Position numbers and translations under genes: made by a program | The notes under the pieces: model-generated | Seen by the model: the letters and a program-made list of their open reading frames with translations, nothing else | What the model was told of the DNA's origin: nothing | The model's database searches: none | In this document: one piece after another, positions 8,032-13,349 of the stretch | Layout: each line of letters opens with the position of its first letter | Position numbering within the stretch: position 1 is the first letter of the stretch | Assembly: GCA_933822405.4 (NCBI GenBank) | Contig: CAKOGP040001927.1 | Coordinates: 1 to 13,349 of the forward strand | Origin: Cylindrotheca closterium | Lineage: Eukaryota; Bacillariophyta; Bacillariophyceae; Bacillariales; Bacillariaceae | DNA: 13,349 nt | Direction of reading: 5' to 3'

Positions 8032-8406
8032 CAAAGACTAAAGGCCAAAGTCTGGTTAAAGATTTTTAACGGAGAATTTCCTTTGTTGAACAACTCATCA
8101 GAACCACCAATGGTTATTGCCGTGGTAGACATTGCCTTTGGAATGTTTACAGCTATCTACCTCAACAGATTTGGTCTTAAGCAAGAGGCAAACGTCTTTC
8201 CTATTCTCAAGGCCTTGGGACAAGTCAAAGACCCAAAGGAACCCCAACTCAGCAACACCGAGAGACTATTTGCTAAAGAAATTGGATTTTGTTCCGTTGC
8301 CCCCAGGAGAATCAGCAAGCGAATTAATGCTCCTGTTTTGAAGAACAATTCCAACTACAAAGAGACAACATTCATTGCCGCCCTTGTTGAAAATGATGGT
8401 TGTTAG
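8032..8406 (+). pseudogene. Unrecognised ORF truncated by an LTR
   Basis: The frame is open from 8032 (after TAA at 8029) to the TAG at 8404, with the first ATG at 8110. It has protein-like composition: hydrophobic PPMVIAVVDIAFGMFTAIYL, then FPILKALGQVKDPKEPQLSN, then FAKEIGFCSVAPRRISKRIN and FIAALVEND. I cannot assign a family. The last codons, including the stop, are supplied by the TGTTAG end of the LTR starting at 8401, so the original C-terminus has been displaced. With no clear start and a borrowed stop, it is best read as an exon or gene fragment interrupted by element 2. Confidence 0.5.
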
Positions 8407-8911
8407 AATAATGCAAAATGTGCTCTATCATGAGTGCCTTTAGCGCTCAGAACAAACTCTCTGTAATCTAAATTTGTAATCGACTATACAACACTTTCAC
8501 AACAATAGTTCTCCTGTGTTAGGTATACTTTGAGTGAAATTGTTCCTACTTGACTAATGTTTGGCTTGAATTGATGATTCAATCACAAAAGTGAGTTCAA
8601 CAATTTTCCCTTGGAAAATCCCTTGTTTACAGAACTTGATTCGACCTCTGCGACAATTCTGTGCTGAATGCAGTACTTTGGGACATTTTGTAATTATTCC
8701 CTACTGCATTCTTGTACACAACACCAATATCTCACTTGTATCGGGTCATTCCCTTTTTGTGTGGATATAGATTGTCCGACAGACTTGCGTCCTGCATGCT
8801 TGCATCGAATCCCGACATCACGATCAAAGTCCGATCGTACGTGTTGAAAACTTTGTATTTGAATAGTTTCTTTTTGGAACATAAAAACTCATATTTCGTC
8901 ATATCCCAACA
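8401..8911 (-). repeat. LTR of element 2, full-length copy
   Basis: The plus-strand ends are TGTTAGAATAATGC and CATATCCCAACA, giving copia-like TGTTGG...CTAACA termini on the minus strand. At 511 bp it is the most complete LTR of this family here. The polypurine-like tract is directly adjacent at 8912-8922. Confidence 0.85.
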
Positions 8912-9017
8912 CACTCCTGCCATTGTGACAATCACCATTGGCAGCAATGGAACATGCTCTCATTCACTGTTTATTTTGTTTTGTATTTTCATTTGAACAT
9001 ATACATACCTGTCTGAC

Positions 9018-9590
9018 CTATTCCTGTGGACCAAGAATCAGATCCCTGAACTTGCAAAACTTCTCACCTTGCAATGGCTTAGTCATGAAATCTGCAATCA
9101 TATTGTCAGTTGGACAGTATTTGATCTTAACATTTCCTTTTTTTAACTTGATCTGTGATAAAGAAATAACGAATATTGATAGCTTGGCTTCTTTTGCCCG
9201 CGCTCTTGCGACCATTCTCTTCCAGTAAAATTGCGCTTTTATTATCCTGATACAAGATATTCTTCTTGATCGGATATCCTTGCCAATCCATTAACAGCTT
9301 CGTCCATAGTATCATCGTGACAACATCGTCAACAGCAATCAGTTCTGTTTCCGTATTGCTTCTGCTGTTTAGCTTTTGTTTCTTCAACATCACTTGAGCT
9401 GCACCTCCTCCAAAGGACAGAGAGCCGCCAGTATGGCTCTTGAAATCTGGATGCACTGCAAATGATGCGTAGATCATCCATTTCATGACTTGTAGTGATT
9501 CTGCGGAAAGTGTCAGGTGATACAACAATGTACAAAACTGTCCTCAACAAATCACTTGAAGATCGTCAACATTGGCTGCACCTTGCCTCC
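9018..9590 (-). pseudogene. copia-type RNase H region of element 2
   Basis: The minus-strand reading is HLTLSAESLQVMKWMIYASF, then AVHPDFKSHTGGSLSFGGGA, KQKLNSRSNTETELIAVDDV, YQDNKSAILLEENG and INIRYFFITDQ, and after a one-base frame change CPTDNMIADFMTKPLQGEKF to GPQE and a TAG. These are the classic blocks of Ty1/copia RNase H: HTG, KLNSRS.TE.EL, DNKSAI and CPT....DF.TKPLQG. A seven-A run (near 9137-9143) causes the frameshift. Further upstream VDDLQVIC followed by TGA fits the connection between reverse transcriptase and RNase H, so coding homology extends to about 9590, with a stop. Confidence 0.9.
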
Positions 9591-9599
9591 CGTGAGAGA

Positions 9600-10411
9600 G
9601 CAACCAACCGTCGCTCTCTAGCCAGGCAACGCCAGATGATCTTTGACTTGGCATGACCCGCCAACCCAACATCAACTCGGCCAACCGGCGCAAGGCCATA
9701 AACAGTCAGATGTCTCGGCCATCTCTCTGCCCCTCTATGTTTCTCTCTCCCCCTGCCGAACACAGGACTAGGGAACTGCAGTCTGTCATGTAGATGGTAG
9801 CCACATTTTTCTGGAACACTGTGCCATTGGGACACTCTTGATCGTTACACCCATGGCAGTAGGGCGCAAGAACAATTGGCTTCCCACCTGCTACACACCC
9901 ACCACCTTCAAAAAACTCAAAAAAAAATAAAAACAAGCCGTCTCAAGTGGCAAGATCGTTTCTACATGTACAAGGGTGCAATGTAATATCCGATAAGAGC
10001 AACTTCCTTGGGATTGGATGCCTCGAACTGGTTCAACAGTACTGGACTCACCTCCTTATGGTAAATGGCCATGACAGCCGATAACGGCAATCTAGAAACT
10101 TGAGATAGTTTTAATGTGATTAATGCATCAGTTATATATTGTTACACCATTGTTCCATGCCCTCGAATATAAATATTATTGTTACAACACTACAACATGA
10201 AAGCAGTAGGTACAATGGACGATAATGTAAATCAAAGGTATTCTTAGAAAGAGTGAGTTCATCATCATACCGACGGCCTTTGTCAGTGGCCAATTTGTCC
10301 TTACTACTCACAGACTCTATCAGTGCAATATCTTGTATGCAATAGCACAGTCACCTGTATTTGATCCCCTTGAACTGGGCTCCAACAATGGAATTCACTT
10401 CAGCAGTTTGA
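9600..10411. other. Mostly unassigned stretch
   Basis: GC-richer than the flanks between about 9580 and 9900, with overlapping minus-strand frames of 76-89 codons (9566-9835, 9706-9936) that show no recognisable domain and look compositional. A small minus-strand ORF at 9962-10141 is listed separately. From 10150 to 10411 the sequence is AT-rich and would be the 3' non-coding region or LTR of element 3, but I could not fix LTR ends. Confidence 0.4.
9962..10141 (-). CDS. Small unrecognised minus-strand ORF
   Basis: The frame is open for 59 codons between TAA (10142-10144) and TAG (9962-9964) on the minus strand, with an internal ATG at VMAIYHKE. It reads VMAIYHKEVSPVLLNQFEAS and then NPKEVALIGYYIAPLYM, a composition that looks protein-like. 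No family is recognised. It could be an exon remnant or a chance frame. Confidence 0.25.
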   Translation of the reverse strand, partial: QYITDALITLKLSQVSRLPLSAVMAIYHKEVSPVLLNQFEASNPKEVALIGYYIAPLYM

Positions 10412-11806
10412 CTAGTATGTCCACCCACCATATAGGTGTCCCCTCCTTTCCAGGGTCAATTGTTTTGTGAAGGCATCAGTGAGGTTTGACATCCCTGGTA
10501 TCCATGATACATAAACCACTCCAGCAGCCACGTTCCATCTTTTTCAACTTTCGTTGCATTTGTCACCACACTCTCATTATCACAAAATATGTGTGTTGGT
10601 TCATCTTCCAAAGGGATTCCAAACATCCTCAACTTGAACCTCAAGTGTGCAATGGCTTCAAGGCAATCAACTCCAAACCAAGGATGCTGGTGCTGTGTTT
10701 TGCCTATTGCTTTGCCATAATATTGGAGCTCAATAGAGGAAAATCATATAGCCTGTATGTGACTTACAAATATTCTTGTTGGCACCATGAGAAGCATCCA
10801 CCCATGCGGTACTCCCTACACTGTGTCCTCTTAGTTTGGGTACATTGTGTGGCATTTCAACTTTTGTGTCTTGATATTATGCTTAGAAAATCCTCTCTAC
10901 AGGACCTTAAATTGGAGTAATCCAAGTTTAGTGCCCCCCAACCCTAACCCTAAAGTCAACTTTGGAAACGTATCCAAGAAAGCAAATATCCTGAATGCTT
11001 GTTCCGTGTGCCCTTCCCTTGGGGCTGCTTGATACTGGCTCAGTAGTGTGACTTCCAATAAGATGTTGACTCATCCAATCTCTGTTGCCCATCATAACAT
11101 TCCAATCAACTCTTGCAAGTAGGTATGGTCCTTTTGTCCTAATTTGCTTGATCCGTCCATCTCTGGTTTGTAAGCGCTGGTCATTGGTGTTGGTGTTTTC
11201 TTGGGTTGTTTCCACTTCATGTTACCTTTCAAAGTCTCTTTGACATTCTTGACGGCTGCAACAACATAGCCATAACTAGACATTGTCCACATATCAACTC
11301 TGTCAAAAGAGTTCTATTGTAATCTGGCTCCTAGATAGCTCTCTAGAGGTTCAATCTTCCCTTTCTTGAATTCAAACACCCTTCCAATTCCTTCCATTAC
11401 TTCTTTGGCTTTATTGACATACAGAGGATGTCATCAACGCAACAAAGGATGTATTTATAATATGCCTCCCCATCAGGCTTAACAGCTGCTCACATCCAGA
11501 CATCAGGATTGGCAGTGGACAACAGAAGCCCAATTCCTCCACTCCGTCAGATGTAACCTGAATGCTGCTGATGATCCTTTGAGACCATATAACGCCCTTC
11601 TTACAATGAAAACTTTGCCTTCTTTGTCCCCAAATTTGGGTCCAGCTACCATCTAGCACTTTTTGATTGCTGGTGCAGTGAGGAAAGCGTGCTTGATATC
11701 TGTGCATTGCAAGTCTAATCTGTTTAGTGCTGCTATCAGGTATAGTATCCAGACCAAATCACAAGATACTACAGTGCTGTGGGTCAATGCTGCATGTGCT
11801 TCAGTC
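10412..11806 (-). pseudogene. Decayed copia-type reverse transcriptase/RNase H (element 3)
   Basis: This minus-strand pol remnant from a diatom-type copia lineage differs from elements 1 and 2. In order: LTHSTVVSCDLVWILYLIAA, DIKHAFLTAPAIKKCWMVAG, RALYGLKGSSAAFRLHL, the catalytic block CVDDILC (DD at 11430-11435, Cys where Tyr is usual), FEFKKGKIEPLESYLGARL, VAAVKNVKETL, FAFLDTFPKLTLGLG, VDASHGANKNICKSHTGYMI (RNase H aspartate), RFKLRMFGIPLE, CDNESVV, and the end NLTDAFTKQLTLERRG to WTY and TAG at 10412. The segments lie in different frames with several stops, so it is inactive. The region between CDNESVV and NLTDAFTK is shortened. At 11807 the reading is cut by the LTR of element 4; integrase and gag are not in the window. 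Confidence 0.88.
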
Positions 11807-12357
11807 TGTTAGAAGTAAGCGATCCACTGCCGCCTGCAATCTACCTGTTCAATTGACTGCAATTTAGCTGTCCAGGCATTGTTGCCTTCTAAGTATGTGA
11901 ATTTACAGTATGTAGAAGTATATAGATCTATCAGAGATCCTACTTTATCAACCAATTCACTCGTTGCTTGCAATATATTATAAAAAGTGAGAACAGTCTG
12001 TCAACTTTTGACTTTGACTCTTTCTTCTCCAGCTCAGTGGAAAATCTCAGAATTCTCTCTACGTCAGCCTGACATGCTGCAAGTTCAATCTGTTTATCCG
12101 TTCATCTTCCACAGTAGTCGAGACTTTGAGTAGTATCCAACTTTGGTTCTTGCTTGAATCTTGCTTTCTTACATCATCAACATGATGATTTCCACAGAAA
12201 TAAATTGTCTTTTCTGACTTGCCACGCGCAATATTTTTAGTCGTATCAGTCTTCATTTCTAGTCGTATCAGTCGACATCATTTCTCTATCGTTCACCTGT
12301 ATTCTCTTTTTCTCGTTTCTCCAAATATGTACTTTGAAAATCCTGATATATCCAACA
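11807..12357 (-). repeat. LTR of element 4
   Basis: The plus-strand left end TGTTAGAAGTAAGC resembles TGTTAGAAATAAGC of the LTR at 4620, and the right end TATATCCAACA gives TGTTGGATATATC on the minus strand, beside the AAACGGCAGGAG tract. The interior is not obviously alignable with the LTRs at 4620 or 8401, so this is a related but distinct family. It is about 551 bp long. It holds GTCGTATCAGTC-type internal duplications near 12238-12275 (AGTCGTATCAGTC twice). Confidence 0.75.
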
Positions 12358-12420
12358 CACTCCTGCCGTTTTATTAACATAGTTGATGACAACGGAACAT
12401 CAAAGGAAATTGCGTTGCTC

Positions 12421-12757
12421 CTAATCTTGTTCTCCTTGATTCAATGATCTGAAATCCAAGAACTTTTGTCCCTGTAGAGGTTTGCTCATGAAATCTCCCC
12501 ACATCTGCTTTGCTTTCCCGCACTATCACTTCCATTCTTTTCCAATAGAATAGAACTCTTGTTATCCTGATATGGGATGTTCTCTTCAACAGGATAACCT
12601 TGTGCTTCCACAAACAATTTTGTCCACAATATCTGTGGCGCAGCATCATCAAAACCAATCAATTCGGCTTCTGTTGAACTTCGACTGTTCAACTTCTGCT
12701 TCTTCAAGATTATTTGCAATCCTCCCTCACCCATAGTCAATACACCTCCAGGAACGC
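12421..12757 (-). pseudogene. copia-type RNase H fragment of element 4
   Basis: The minus strand reads GGVLTMGEGGLQIILKKQKL, NSRSSTEAELIGFDDAAPQI, LWTKLFVEAQGYPVEENIPY and QDNKSSILLEKNGSDSAGKQ, then jumps to MWGDFMSKPLQGQKFLDF and ends QGEQD and TAG (12421). About 30 residues between the GK.S block and the DFM.KPLQG block, including the CPTD motif, are missing and the frame changes there. It is a clear relative of the RNase H at 9018-9590 but with many substitutions. Confidence 0.85.
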
Positions 12758-12880
12758 ACCACAACGTGCAACGCACGCAATTTAAATGTCCGTTAATAGT
12801 TAAAAATGGTTTTATTGGAAAACGTTAAGTGTCCGTTCCCATTTTAGCGCGGGCGCACTGTGGAAATCGGGCATGCCCTG

Positions 12881-13023
12881 TGCGTCAATCTGACGCAAAA
12901 ACGGGCACGCCCCGCGTCAAATTAACGCAAATCTGCGTCAAATTGACACAAATTTGCGTCAAATTGACGCAAATGTTTGCGTCAAATTGACGCGCGACGC
13001 ACAAAACTGCGTCAAATTGACGC
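12881..13023. repeat. Cluster of GCGTCAAATTGACGC palindromes
   Basis: The 15-bp palindrome GCGTCAAATTGACGC is perfect at 12956-12970, 12979-12993 and 13009-13023, and one or two bases off at 12914-12928 and 12935-12949. A related palindrome TGCGTCA-ATC-TGACGCA lies at 12881-12897, and GGGCATGCCC at 12869-12878. Start-to-start distances are 21, 21, 23 and 30 bp. The array could be an operator-like binding cluster, a foldback repeat or a satellite seed. The plus-strand ORF at 12954-13157 reads through it and is not a gene. Confidence 0.85.
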
Positions 13024-13025
13024 AA

Positions 13026-13112
13026 GTTGCGTCAATCCCGCGTCAAACTCAAGAAAGTGCGTCAACCCGCGTCAAACAGATGCAGTTGCGTCAATCCCGC
13101 GTCAAACTCAAG
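13026..13112. repeat. 28-bp perfect direct repeat, 59 bp apart
   Basis: GTTGCGTCAATCCCGCGTCA plus AACTCAAG occurs identically at 13026-13053 and 13085-13112. A partial copy lies between them (GTGCGTCAACCCGCGTCAAAC). The unit shares the GCGTCAA core with the palindrome cluster immediately to the left, so both probably arose from one founding repeat. Confidence 0.85.
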
Positions 13113-13349
13113 GGAGACCAGAAACACAATGTTATAAGAGCACACTTTAGGTTCTGACATCAGTTACTTCATTATGCTATGGGCTATAGTTCTGGATTCG
13201 TTTATCAGGAGTACTTGGCTTGATATCCCAAAATTACACAGTTCCAAGCTCTAAACCAATTTGGATTGATTCCAGGACAGCAACTAGTACCGCAAGTGTA
13301 TGCTTATCATAGTTATGGATCCAAATACCTTGCAATGATTGGAACTTTT
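13113..13349. other. Unassigned right edge
   Basis: AT-rich sequence without a supported gene, repeat or RNA. It does not show copia coding similarity, although the 5' halves of elements 3 and 4 would be expected on this side. Confidence 0.4.

Larger units (their letters stand above)
8401..9600 (-). mobile_element. Truncated Ty1/copia-type LTR element (element 2)
   Basis: On the minus strand: the end of pol (about 9600-9018), a 106-bp spacer with an AATGGCAGGAG polypurine-like tract, then a full LTR (8911-8401). It belongs to the same family as element 1: the 3' coding end, spacer length and LTR ends all correspond. The rest of the element (gag, integrase, most of the reverse transcriptase, other LTR) is missing, and the homology fades at about 9580-9610 into sequence I cannot identify. 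Confidence 0.8.
11807..12757 (-). mobile_element. Truncated Ty1/copia-type LTR element (element 4) inserted in element 3
   Basis: Minus-strand order: RNase H remnant (12757-12421), a spacer with AAACGGCAGGAG polypurine-like tract, then an LTR (12357-11807). Its other half is missing; homology stops near 12757 at GGVLTMGEGG. The LTR left end abuts element 3 coding sequence exactly, indicating insertion into an older element, or a later deletion that joined them. Confidence 0.78.

Noticed and set aside
9566..9936. Overlapping minus-strand ORFs rich in Gly, Arg and Cys
   Set aside because: They lie in a GC-richer patch, have no motif, and overlap in different frames, so chance openness is likelier than a gene.
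10486..10920. 144-codon plus-strand ORF
   Set aside because: It is antisense to the element 3 RNase H remnant, whose minus-strand motifs (RFKLRMFGIPLE, CDNESVV, VDASH) explain the region.
12881..13112. CRISPR array
   Set aside because: Repeat spacing is irregular, the gaps are only 6-15 bp, repeats are palindromic and degenerate, and the window is eukaryotic with no cas genes.
12954..13157. 67-codon plus-strand ORF at the palindrome cluster
   Set aside because: The residues repeat with the CGTCAAATTGACGC units; it stays open because of the repeat composition.

Overview
The window looks like repeat-rich nuclear DNA of a diatom or a close stramenopile. This is inferred from the make-up of the mobile elements: several decayed Ty1/copia-type polyproteins of the kind abundant in diatom genomes, and the 3' end of a PIF1-like helicase fused to a GIY-YIG nuclease domain. 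There is no bacterial operon, rRNA, tRNA or CRISPR array. Apart from one gene, almost all recognisable coding sequence is mobile-element debris carrying stops, frameshifts and deletions.

Layout. 1-127 is a (TTTG)n microsatellite. 128-1849 holds no gene I can support, only short tandem duplications. 1850-2034 holds four copies of a 13-mer and two copies of a 26-bp motif, directly upstream of the only intact long gene. That gene (2084-3439, +) encodes a left-handed beta-helix segment joined to a complete DegT/DnrJ/EryC1/StrS-type PLP sugar aminotransferase. 3440-4619 is gene-poor. 4620-6373 (-) is a small internally deleted copia-type element with an LTR at each end; a gag-like remnant runs directly into the RNase H tail. 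Its upstream LTR abuts the remnant of a PIF1-like helicase with a GIY-YIG tail (6426-7235, +), which has one in-frame TAG.

7236-7870 has only a weak ORF. 8032-8406 (+) is an unrecognised ORF that runs into the LTR of a second element of the same family (8401-about 9600, -), which keeps its RNase H end and 3' LTR. 9600-10411 is mostly unexplained, with one small minus-strand ORF. 10412-11806 (-) is a decayed reverse transcriptase/RNase H region of a different copia lineage. It is cut at 11807 by the LTR (11807-12357) of a third, related element whose RNase H remnant lies at 12421-12757. 12881-13112 is a cluster of near-perfect 15-bp palindromes plus a 28-bp direct repeat. The rest of the window is unassigned.

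The genes do not form a pathway. The aminotransferase fusion is the only candidate functional host gene and resembles bacterial nucleotide-sugar enzymes, so transfer from bacteria is possible. The rest records nested transposition, deletion and slippage mutation.
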